In this document: positions 1 through 5,575 of the stretch, one piece after another
Layout of the letters: each line of letters opens with the position of its first letter
How positions within the stretch are numbered: the stretch's first letter is position 1
Source of the DNA: Methylococcus sp. UBA6136
GTDB taxonomy: Bacteria; Pseudomonadota; Gammaproteobacteria; Methylococcales; Methylococcaceae
DNA: 6,122 nt
Direction of reading: 5' to 3'
Assembly: GCA_002423305.1 (NCBI GenBank)
Contig: DIVI01000162.1
Location: 1 to 6,122 of the forward strand
Program-made: the position numbers and the translations under genes
Notes under the pieces: generated by a model
Told to the model about the DNA's origin: nothing
Databases searched by the model: none
What the model saw: the letters and a program-made list of their open reading frames with translations, nothing else

Positions 1-657
1 CTGATTATTGGCCTGGGCGGTCTTGGATCACCGGTTGCAACTTATCTGGCAGCAGCGGGTGTCGGTCACCTGATCATCAACGATTTTGATACGGTTGATC
101 TCAGTAATCTTCAGCGTCAGCCATTACATACCACGGACAACCTCGGTCAACCGAAGACCGAGTCGGCACGTCATGCCTTGAGCCGATTGAACCCAAACAT
201 TAGCCTGACCTGTATCGGTCAGCGGCTGGACGAAGCCGGCCTTGAAGCCAGCATGCTGGAGGCGGATGTCGTGCTGGATTGTTCCGATAATCTCACGACC
301 CGTTTTGCCGTGAACCGAGCCTGCTACAGGCAAGGCAAGCCACTGATCACCGGGGCGGTCATCCGATTTGAGGGTCAGTTGGCCGTGTTTCGTCCGGGGC
401 AGGGCGACAGTCCCTGTTACAACTGCTTGTATCAGAGTGAGGATGAGCTGGGTGAGACCTGCACGCAAACCGGAGTGATTGCCCCGCTCCCGGGCGTGAT
501 CGGGAGCCTGCAGGCTCTGGAGGCGATCAAGCTCATTGCCATGCCAGATACCGTTCGCACGGGTGAGGTCCTGCTGTTTGATGCGCTGGGCTTGGATTGG
601 CAGAAACTGCGACTGCCGCGAAATCCGGATTGCCCTACTTGCGGTAGACAAGACTGA
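1..657 (+). CDS. moeB: Molybdopterin-synthase adenylyltransferase MoeB (5' end off window)
   Basis: This is a partial gene whose frame is open from base 1; 218 residues are visible, ending at TGA 655-657. MoeB uses ATP to adenylate the C-terminal glycine of MoaD, so that it can be thiocarboxylated for molybdenum cofactor synthesis in the cytoplasm. Visible features, in fragment numbering: the nucleotide-binding loop GLGGLGSP at 4-11, the acidic IINDFD ending at D30, the NLQRQ motif with R39, QPK with K52, and DCSDN at 93-97. There are two zinc-binding CxxC pairs (C139/C142 and C211/C214), and C154 sits at the position of the conserved cysteine of MoeB and ThiF. By alignment from memory with E. 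coli MoeB (249 residues), about 34 N-terminal residues are missing, giving about 252 in total. ThiF is the main alternative. The GQPKTESA stretch and the GVIGSLQALEAIK region read closer to MoeB, but without neighbours the substrate (MoaD or ThiS) is not proven. Confidence 0.85.
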   Translation: MIIGLGGLGSPVATYLAAAGVGHLIINDFDTVDLSNLQRQPLHTTDNLGQPKTESARHALSRLNPNISLTCIGQRLDEAGLEASMLEADVVLDCSDNLTTRFAVNRACYRQGKPLITGAVIRFEGQLAVFRPGQGDSPCYNCLYQSEDELGETCTQTGVIAPLPGVIGSLQALEAIKLIAMPDTVRTGEVLLFDALGLDWQKLRLPRNPDCPTCGRQD

Positions 658-738
658 GGGAAACCCCCGAAAATGACCAACAGTGAGATCAGTCAAAAAA
701 ATCCTGTAAGGGCCCAGAGGATCGTGGTTCAGTCAGTG

Positions 739-777
739 CCAGTGTGAATGGCGACTCTTGCACGAGGATCACACTGG
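739..777. repeat. Perfect 9-bp inverted repeat between moeB and the membrane-protein gene
   Basis: CCAGTGTGA (739-747) and TCACACTGG (769-777) are exact reverse complements separated by 21 bases. No T-run follows on the plus strand, so it does not look like a standard intrinsic terminator. It could be a stem-loop in the leader of the downstream gene or a dyad for a DNA-binding protein. Nothing else in the window repeats it. Confidence 0.5.
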
Positions 778-795
778 GTTCCTGCTAAGCGACTG

Positions 796-818
796 TTCAA
801 TCAATTATTGAATCAATT
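796..818. repeat. AT-rich patch with nested direct and inverted repeats
   Basis: AATCAATT occurs twice (799-806 and 811-818). TTCAAT (796-801) is the reverse complement of ATTGAA (807-812). The patch lies 49 bases before the start of the membrane-protein gene, where a promoter or operator would be expected. I could not find a convincing -35/-10 pair here, so only the repeat itself is claimed. Confidence 0.35.
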
Positions 819-852
819 TCGAGCACCCAATCGAGTTGCCAAGGCAGCCTCA

Positions 853-870
853 ATGGATCATCCCACATGA
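853..870 (+). other. Five-codon micro-ORF overlapping the next start (possible coupled leader)
   Basis: ATG 853 opens a frame coding MDHPT and closes at TGA 868-870, overlapping the ATG at 867 as ATGA. AAGG at 841-844 lies 8 bases before ATG 853, good spacing for a Shine-Dalgarno element, but it is 22 bases from ATG 867, too far to serve that start. This suggests ribosomes may load on the micro-ORF and reinitiate on the membrane-protein gene. The alternative is that GGA (855-857), 9 bases before ATG 867, is the true ribosome-binding site and the micro-ORF is chance. Confidence 0.35.
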
Positions 871-1292
871 AAAACCCCACCCGTCAGACGACCCCGCCAG
901 CGGCTTCTGTTGCTCGTCCTCGGCGGGGGCGCCGTGAGTTTTATATCTGGAGTTTCTGGTTTTTGATTTTGATGTTCTGGGATTCCCTGCTTGACCTGTT
1001 GCTGCATGGGTTACACATCGTCATCGAATTTTTGGAACTGGGGCTGGAAGAGTTTCTGGAACTTGCCTTTCATCTCGAGGGACATGAAGCTCAAATGTTT
1101 ACCGCATGGACCGGTTTGGCCGCTTTCATGGGGCTGGGAGTTTTCGTCTATTTGAAAGTTGTGCGACTAATTCGCTCACGGTTTCGCTCATGGGCCTATT
1201 TCAGGTTCGGCCTCGTGCAATGGCTACGCGATAACTGGCTGCCCTTATCCTTTCTATCATCTATCTATCTTGCGACTTTGTTGTTTTTCTGA
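867..1292 (+). CDS. Small inner-membrane protein of unknown function, three predicted helices
   Basis: I do not recognise this 141-residue protein. The N-terminus (1-24) is basic and rich in Pro/Thr/Arg, so it probably stays in the cytoplasm. Helix 1 spans about 26-47 and is rich in Trp, Phe and Leu. Residues 47-76 form an amphipathic stretch with H47, H50, E54, E57, E61, E62, E65, H69, E71, H73 and E74. Helix 2 is about 78-97. A basic segment with seven Arg and one Lys (98-121) would face the cytoplasm, and helix 3 is about 124-141, ending in LLFF at the C-terminus. There is no cleavable signal peptide. ATG 867 is the only plausible start in frame; its translation may be coupled to the overlapping micro-ORF. 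The gap to the next gene is 156 bases and contains that gene's own likely promoter, so the two are probably not one strict operon. Function is unknown; the clustered His/Glu residues could bind metal, but that is speculation. Confidence 0.8.
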   Translation: MKNPTRQTTPPAASVARPRRGRREFYIWSFWFLILMFWDSLLDLLLHGLHIVIEFLELGLEEFLELAFHLEGHEAQMFTAWTGLAAFMGLGVFVYLKVVRLIRSRFRSWAYFRFGLVQWLRDNWLPLSFLSSIYLATLLFF

Positions 1293-1381
1293 AGCCCTGC
1301 GACCCAACGCCTTCTCTGTAAGTGATTCAAATACGGCTCAAAACCGACCTTATGGGGTCTGTCTACAGCATTAGATGCGGC

Positions 1382-1412
1382 TTGATTGAAATTGTGGGGG
1401 GGGGGGTAAACT
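1382..1412 (+). promoter_or_regulatory. Putative promoter with an 11-G tract in its spacer (phase-variation candidate)
   Basis: The -10 candidate TAAACT (1407-1412; 4 of 6 to consensus) directly follows a run of 11 G (1396-1406). Two overlapping -35 candidates lie before it: TTGATT (1382-1387; spacer 19) and TTGAAA (1386-1391, 5 of 6 to TTGACA; spacer 15). Each is 2 bases from the optimal 17, so slippage in the G run would move spacing towards or away from the optimum. Transcription would begin near 1419, about 30 bases before ATG 1449. The promoter is a consensus match by eye; the homopolymer is certain as given. Confidence 0.5.
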
Positions 1413-1448
1413 CGGTCTCTCCCCGGACTCAATTAGACGAGACAGGAC

Positions 1449-2177
1449 ATGCAGTACCCCCCAAAATTCAGAATGATGACGGTCTTTATGGCCTTGTTGG
1501 CCACACTCCCAGTCCAGGCAGTGCCTACCATTGACAATCTGGTTATCGATCCGCCTCCACAAGGCAACTGGATTATTGCACCGACCACTGGGGCACCAGG
1601 TATGCACACCGTAAGATTTAGTTTCGATGCGAAAGTCATCGGCGAGAGCTGCACGAATTTTCAGAGCTTCGGCTGGATGAATGGTGGCCGTTGTCAGCAT
1701 GCGGCGCTTCCTCGCAAGCTGTGGGGGACCATGAGATCGATTAGCGCCGCTTGCCAATCACCCACGCCAGAAGATCCGGCGACCACCGGCAAAATCCTCG
1801 TATTCTTTGATGCTTCCAAGAAGGTCGACGGCGCCCCGCTTGAGCTCTGTGCCGTGAACTCAGCCGGGGAAAGTACCACCGCTACTTTCAGGGTCTCCTA
1901 CGGGCAACCCGTCAAGGCGGTGAAGATTCCCAAAGCAACTTTTTCCAGCGAGAAAGGTTTCCTGAGGGTCCAAGGCACCGTGGTGCTCAAGGGGAAAACT
2001 AATCTTCAGTCATCTGAAGTGCAACTGTTTGATGACACTGGCAAGGAGATTGCCACCGGCTACATTAATCAGCGGAAGTTTGACCTTAGAGTACCGATGG
2101 ACGTCCCTCCGGCAAGCGTCAGGGCCAAAGTCATCAACACCGAATCACCGGCCAAGATCGTCAAGTTGGTGAAATAA
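1449..2177 (+). CDS. Exported protein of unknown function with Ig-like beta domains
   Basis: The product is 242 residues. Residues 1-24 are a typical Sec signal peptide: K6 and R8, a hydrophobic core (about 9-20), and a VQA site with cleavage expected after A24. Mature residues 25-150 contain four cysteines (GESC, GGRC, SAAC, ELC), an even number that would fit two disulfides in the periplasm or outside. About 155-242 reads as an Ig-like beta-sandwich module: a short strand-rich unit with FLRVQGTVVLKG, a DDTGKEIATG turn and a closing VRAKVINTE strand. This is similar in style to bacterial Ig-like repeats, but I cannot name a family. ATG 1449 is chosen because an in-frame TAG at 1434-1436 blocks anything upstream and because it gives a proper signal-peptide N-region; ATG 1473 and 1476 are alternatives. 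The only Shine-Dalgarno-like element, AGGA at 1444-1447, sits too close to the start, so initiation may be weak. It lies 169 bases before another exported-protein gene in the same direction. Confidence 0.85.
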   Translation: MQYPPKFRMMTVFMALLATLPVQAVPTIDNLVIDPPPQGNWIIAPTTGAPGMHTVRFSFDAKVIGESCTNFQSFGWMNGGRCQHAALPRKLWGTMRSISAACQSPTPEDPATTGKILVFFDASKKVDGAPLELCAVNSAGESTTATFRVSYGQPVKAVKIPKATFSSEKGFLRVQGTVVLKGKTNLQSSEVQLFDDTGKEIATGYINQRKFDLRVPMDVPPASVRAKVINTESPAKIVKLVK

Positions 2178-2183
2178 TTTACC

Positions 2184-2219
2184 TTCGCTCAAGTCGCCAC
2201 GGACAAGAGCTTGAGTGAA
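2184..2219 (+). repeat. Stem-loop between the two exported-protein genes
   Basis: TTCGCTCAAG (2184-2193) pairs with CTTGAGTGAA (2210-2219), giving ten pairs in RNA with one G-U wobble and a 16-base loop. It begins six bases after the upstream stop codon. There is no U-run after it, so it is not a standard intrinsic terminator. It could protect the 3' end of the upstream message or cause partial termination, uncoupling the levels of the two genes. Confidence 0.45.
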
Positions 2220-2334
2220 CAGTCCATCCTGGTTGAGTCAATTCACACGCCGGCTCAGCCAGGGTCTCTAACCTCCCATGTTTTGCAGTCTTGGTAACGG
2301 TGATACCGAGAGGCACCGAAAAGCCCCACAAAAC

Positions 2335-2339
2335 GAGGT
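2335..2339 (+). promoter_or_regulatory. Ribosome-binding site that fixes the start of the large exported protein
   Basis: GAGGT at 2335-2339 has its GAGG core 8 bases before ATG 2347. The earlier in-frame ATG at 2278 has no comparable site and would put a charged, non-hydrophobic 23-residue extension before the signal peptide. Confidence 0.7.
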
Positions 2340-2346
2340 ACCCGTC

Positions 2347-4887
2347 ATGAATCCGCTGTTATCGTTCTTTGTCGCCACTCTCGCTTCCCTATTCCTTGGG
2401 GCATCCAGCTCCATCGTCGTGGCGGATGATGTGCTGCCTGAACCAAGTGCCAACCAGGCACAAGTCTTCGGTCAAACCCTTGTGCGGCTTCAGGTCTACC
2501 TGGGCGCCAAGAACCCGGTCAGGGGCGGGCAGGTTACGCTGGAATCTACCGATGGCGCTGTACTGCTGACCGGGAAAACCAATAGTCAGGGGCAGGTGGT
2601 ATTTGTCACCCAGCAAACGCTGCCCGACCGGGTAGTGGCCCATGTCCGGCGTGGCAAGGCCAGGGGTATTAAGCCTAAAGCCATTGACCTCAGGGCATTC
2701 TTTGAACCCAAGGATGGTGAGGTGGTGAACGTCAACCCCCTCACGACCTTGGATGAGGTATGCCGCTCTGGTGACTATGGGACTTACTGTTCACAAGCGG
2801 TGAACACCTACTACAGCCTCACAGGATCAACCGACTATGCTGATTTGGTTGAAGTAACGGCTGAATGGTTCGATGGGGCGCGCTTCGCGAGAAATGCTAC
2901 CAGCAGAAAGATCACCACCTATCAATGGGCCGAGCGGGTGCTGTTAAGAGCTTATGCCGGCAAGAAAGGGCCGCGTAACCGCGCCAAACCCACCCTGCTG
3001 GAAAGTGTCAACCTGGCCAGCGAGGAAAACAGCGTGAGCATAGCCGCGGCAGGCGGGGCCAACGGTGCTTTTGCCGCCGGCTTTGCCGGGATAGGCAAGA
3101 ATTTTATGATGGGCCTGCCCACCGGTGCGGGGTCTGCGCTGGGCTCCCACTACTTCAACAAGTTGATGGTCTGGGCCGGCGTGTGGGAGGGTGAGCCGGA
3201 TATCGTCGGTGAAATAGACCGATTGCGTCAGGACATGCGGGCCCACTTTCAGGAGGTCAATGCCGGCATCAATGACCTCAAGGTCGGGCAGGCTCGGCTC
3301 ATGGAGCGGGTGGACCGGGTCTATAACGCGGTCATAAACAGCGACTATCAGAATGCTGTAAGAGCGTTTGATGCTAGGGATCAGCGCACTCGCATGGCGA
3401 CGTTGCTGGAGAGCTGGAAATTTCTTCTTCAATTCGCCAGCTGTGTGGATGCTCAAGGGGGAGGTTGCCAACAGTCTGGCGGCCCCCTCCCGCGTCTCGC
3501 CCCCGACGGACTGGGTATTTGCACCAATGATGACTTCCAGCGTGCCCCCACCCAAAAGGCGAGTGAACTTGTCGTGATGTGTGCTCAGTTCCGGCAGGCA
3601 CTGGCGGCTTATGCGCAGGACTTCACCGTCAATGGGGCCAGGGATCGATTACTCAGCGGTGCCGGTAACGTCACCGGGATTATCCCGCTCGGTCAATATG
3701 CTTATGCCCGGTATATCCTCAATGGGGTTGTCTATCCCAGCCAACAGCCTGACATGATTTCGGTGGGTGAGTACTGGCTGGGTGTCTGGGCGGAAGACAA
3801 AGGTATCTGGGCCCTGATCACCACGGATACTGAGCTGGTCTCTAAAGTGCGTGGTTCAGTATCCGCAGTGGCCCGCTCACAAGCCGAAGCCTTGCAGGCA
3901 CGGTGGGACGAGGTCGCGGCAGATCGGTCTGGTAGGTTTTTTCCGACACGCATGCCTCAGGGGTGCGACTGGGGCAGGGATCTCACGAGATCAGGCGAAT
4001 GGGCGTTTTATGATCTCGAGACGCGTGCCTTTTATACGCGGGGGCCCGTGCACTATTTCGACCGATCAAACAATACCTTGAAAGCCAATAATCCTCTGGT
4101 TTTTGGTCCTTATCGCAGCGCTTGTAGTGAATGGTTGGAGGAGGGTCGAAATACCGGTTTCAATTGGGGAACTCGATTGAAAGCACCCTGGCAATCGGTA
4201 CCCGCTTCGAGAGTGCCCGGCTTGGGTCCTGTGCTACAGGAAGTCCGGCGAAAATGGGGGGTGGGTAATGCCACAACATACCCTGGTCGCTTGGCAATAG
4301 GCACTTGGGAGGGGGCAGGTGGCTGCTACCAGTTAAGATTTGGCGATCATCTGCGAGACACTCAGGGTGGTGCAGTCATGTGTCCTTTCATCGACCTTGC
4401 CATACCCGAACCGAAGGTGGCCTCAGGTATGGCGTGTGTCTCGGTATCGAGTGATGCTTTTGTAACAGCATATACAAACGGTTGGTGGCGGTTAGGTCTC
4501 GTTGGGAGAGGTCTTTTCTTGGCTGTTGATTCGAGAAATAAGACTTTCAGCAATGAACCATGGAGTGGATGCGCTCCGGAGACTGATGCATTGTGGAGCC
4601 GAGATGGCGGCCAGTTCCTTTTTCCTGGATCAAATATAGCCTCATGGGATCACAATACCTGTAAGTTCTGTATCGGACAGGAAGATAGGGGCCCCTACAA
4701 GGACGCACGGCAGGGAGGTGATTGGCGCAAGCACTCTATTGGTGGCGGTTATGTACGTAATTACCTTCCGTTGTATGGTGACGTGCTCCCGGCAGGGGTT
4801 TCTCGAGAGAAGATGACTTCGTTTGCACAGTATTCCCTGATCATGCGGCCAGAGCTCAGTGGCGAGGGTTTTGTTCCCAGACCATAA
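2347..4887 (+). CDS. Large exported cysteine-rich protein, unknown function, mosaic architecture
   Basis: The product is 846 residues from ATG 2347. Residues 1-26 are a signal peptide with a VVA site, cleaved before DD. About 40-117 is a strand-rich module resembling carboxypeptidase-regulatory or Ig-like folds (GGQVTLES, then a TNSQGQ turn), followed by a VNVNPLTTL segment (127-135) like those after such modules in other secreted bacterial proteins. About 230-280 is Gly/Ala-rich and hydrophobic (AAAGGANGAFAAGFAGIG). Next comes a helical stretch at 287-330 with hydrophobic residues every seventh position: I290, M297, V304, L311, L318 and V325. The remaining about 500 residues are rich in Trp, Tyr and Gly. 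There are 14 cysteines after the signal (139, 148, 366, 374, 392, 412, 540, 593, 660, 679, 697, 742, 772, 775), consistent with disulfides outside the cytoplasm. I recognise no named family or catalytic motif. A hydrophobic stretch beside a long helix recalls helical pore-forming proteins, but this is only a hypothesis. It may be cotranscribed with the upstream exported gene; no strong promoter of its own is visible. Confidence 0.85.
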   Translation: MNPLLSFFVATLASLFLGASSSIVVADDVLPEPSANQAQVFGQTLVRLQVYLGAKNPVRGGQVTLESTDGAVLLTGKTNSQGQVVFVTQQTLPDRVVAHVRRGKARGIKPKAIDLRAFFEPKDGEVVNVNPLTTLDEVCRSGDYGTYCSQAVNTYYSLTGSTDYADLVEVTAEWFDGARFARNATSRKITTYQWAERVLLRAYAGKKGPRNRAKPTLLESVNLASEENSVSIAAAGGANGAFAAGFAGIGKNFMMGLPTGAGSALGSHYFNKLMVWAGVWEGEPDIVGEIDRLRQDMRAHFQEVNAGINDLKVGQARLMERVDRVYNAVINSDYQNAVRAFDARDQRTRMATLLESWKFLLQFASCVDAQGGGCQQSGGPLPRLAPDGLGICTNDDFQRAPTQKASELVVMCAQFRQALAAYAQDFTVNGARDRLLSGAGNVTGIIPLGQYAYARYILNGVVYPSQQPDMISVGEYWLGVWAEDKGIWALITTDTELVSKVRGSVSAVARSQAEALQARWDEVAADRSGRFFPTRMPQGCDWGRDLTRSGEWAFYDLETRAFYTRGPVHYFDRSNNTLKANNPLVFGPYRSACSEWLEEGRNTGFNWGTRLKAPWQSVPASRVPGLGPVLQEVRRKWGVGNATTYPGRLAIGTWEGAGGCYQLRFGDHLRDTQGGAVMCPFIDLAIPEPKVASGMACVSVSSDAFVTAYTNGWWRLGLVGRGLFLAVDSRNKTFSNEPWSGCAPETDALWSRDGGQFLFPGSNIASWDHNTCKFCIGQEDRGPYKDARQGGDWRKHSIGGGYVRNYLPLYGDVLPAGVSREKMTSFAQYSLIMRPELSGEGFVPRP

Positions 4888-4930
4888 CCCCCTGACCGCG
4901 CACAAGGGTGAATTGATATTTTGATTGGCT

Positions 4931-5091
4931 CGGGCTGTAAGTCTAGTAGATCGTCCCATTAAAACGATTACAAATAATCCGTTCGGCCTGAGCCTGTCGA
5001 AGGCCAATATTGGCAGGCAGTAGCGGTTCGACAAGCTCACCGCGAACGGTAATAGTTTTGCTGAAACGTACTACTAGTTACTTACCGCCCG
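4931..5091. mobile_element. MITE-like near-palindromic element with a REP-like core
   Basis: The two halves are imperfect inverted copies. The ends CGGGCTGTAAGT (4931-4942) and ACTTACCGCCCG (5080-5091) match at 11 of 12. CTAGTAG (4943-4949) pairs exactly with CTACTAG (5071... to 5077 on the plus strand, with two extra bases on that arm). Segments 4950-4970 and 5050-5070 match at 14 of 21. The core arms 4979-5003 and 5025-5049 match at 19 of 25. The left arm carries an extra eight bases (4971-4978). The middle holds the perfect palindrome GCCAATATTGGC (5003-5014). The core (GTTCG...CTGAGCCTGTCGAA) belongs, from memory, to a short repeat dispersed in many proteobacterial genomes. No transposase is present, and I see no clear target-site duplication. 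It lies 43 bases after the large exported gene and could also fold in RNA and act as a transcript end. Confidence 0.65.
5003..5014. repeat. Perfect 12-bp palindrome at the centre of the element
   Basis: GCCAATATTGGC is its own reverse complement and sits within three bases of the midpoint of the 161-bp inverted-repeat element. In RNA it would help close the apex of the hairpin; in DNA it would be the tip region of a cruciform. Confidence 0.6.
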
Positions 5092-5318
5092 TTTTTATGG
5101 GGGGTGATTTGTTTGTCATTGCTGGTGAATGATTATATTAGGATATAAGGGGTTTCCGGCATATGTGCGAAATCAGCCATCGGGCAGCCAGGTTGTTTCA
5201 TCGTTGCAATCCGTTGTTTATTGGGTTGTCGTGGCATTCCGATGGGATAACGCTGGCCACTATGCTGGGCCTTCTGAGTATGGCTTGAAGTGTCGGGTTG
5301 CGAATGAAACAGGGCTGC

Positions 5319-5338
5319 GCCGATTCGTCTCAATCGGC
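5319..5338 (+). repeat. Short stem-loop upstream of rubredoxin
   Basis: GCCGATT (5319-5325) and AATCGGC (5332-5338) form a perfect 7-bp stem with a six-base loop, followed by CTTT. The T-run is too short for a confident terminator. Its position abutting the -35 candidate of the rubredoxin promoter would also allow an operator role. Confidence 0.35.
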
Positions 5339-5339
5339 C

Positions 5340-5368
5340 TTTCCGCAAGACGCTTGGCCACGTAAAAT
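5340..5368 (+). promoter_or_regulatory. Candidate promoter for rubredoxin
   Basis: TAAAAT (5363-5368) matches the sigma70 -10 consensus at 5 of 6. The best -35 at 17-base spacing, TTTCCG (5340-5345), matches only 3 of 6, so this is a weak call. Transcription would begin near 5375, leaving a leader of about 29 bases. Confidence 0.3.
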
Positions 5369-5403
5369 GCGCCCCTTAAATCGACACAATGGATCACTGA
5401 CAC

Positions 5404-5574
5404 ATGGCTGAATACAAGAAATTCATTTGCTCCGCCTGCGGCTGGGTTTACGACGAAGAGTTGGGCGACCCGGATTCTGGACTGGCGCCGGGCACTCGTT
5501 ATGAAGACATACCCGACGATTGGGTGTGTCCCGAGTGCGGGGTCGACAAGAGCTATTTCGATCCTTTGGACTGA
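5404..5574 (+). CDS. rubA: Rubredoxin
   Basis: This is a 56-residue iron protein that carries single electrons in the cytoplasm between a reductase and partners such as alkane hydroxylases or oxygen- and peroxide-detoxifying enzymes. The four cysteine ligands of the Fe(Cys)4 site are in the standard arrangement: C9-x2-C12 in ICSACGWVYD and C42-x2-C45 in WVCPECGVDK. The conserved GDPDSGLAPGT and EDIPDDW segments lie between them, and the length is that of a normal single-domain rubredoxin. An in-frame TGA at 5398-5400 leaves ATG 5404 as the first start. The ribosome-binding site is weak (GGA at 5391-5393). No rubredoxin reductase or hydroxylase is visible nearby, so its partner is unknown. It appears to be transcribed alone and runs tail-to-tail into the minus-strand gene with one base between the stop codons. 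The family is certain; the gene symbol is the usual one for bacterial rubredoxins rather than evidence of a specific ortholog. Confidence 0.95.
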   Translation: MAEYKKFICSACGWVYDEELGDPDSGLAPGTRYEDIPDDWVCPECGVDKSYFDPLD

Positions 5575-5575
5575 T

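Larger units (their letters stand above)
5092..5403. other. Gene-free stretch between the repeat element and rubredoxin
   Basis: I see no convincing gene here. A 78-codon frame (5129-5365, plus) has protein-like length but no recognisable features and overlaps the likely rubredoxin promoter. The stretch contains a run of six G (5099-5104), a 7-bp stem-loop (5319-5338) and a candidate -10 element for the rubredoxin gene. Confidence 0.5.

Noticed and set aside
695..722. Minus-strand terminator-like structure: ATCCT/AGGAT stem next to seven A on the plus strand
   Set aside because: A five-pair stem with a 12-base loop is weak, and no minus-strand gene ends here for it to serve.
1322..1534. Open frame from GTG 1322 through the G tract, with possible translational on/off fusion to the exported gene
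   Set aside because: Shifting into the exported gene's frame after the tract meets TAA at 1407-1409 at once, and TAG at 1434-1436 also blocks it. The tract can act only on transcription or the leader, not as a reading-frame switch for this gene.
2278..2346. Upstream in-frame ATG 2278 as the start of the large exported protein
   Set aside because: It has no good ribosome-binding site and would add a charged segment before a clear signal peptide; ATG 2347 has GAGG at proper spacing.
4888..4926. Intrinsic terminator directly after the large exported gene
   Set aside because: Only a four-pair CCCT/AGGG stem can be formed and the following T-run is short and interrupted; the palindromic element further on is a better candidate transcript end.
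4642..5040. 132-codon minus-strand frame across the end of the large gene and the repeat
   Set aside because: It is antisense to a well-supported gene and its start lies in the repeat arm. Peptides like FDRLRPNG are a known by-product of translating this repeat family.
5129..5365. 78-codon plus-strand frame before rubredoxin
   Set aside because: No recognisable domain, signal or composition of a real protein; it overlaps the stem-loop and the candidate -10 element. GGTGA directly abuts the ATG, which is poor spacing.
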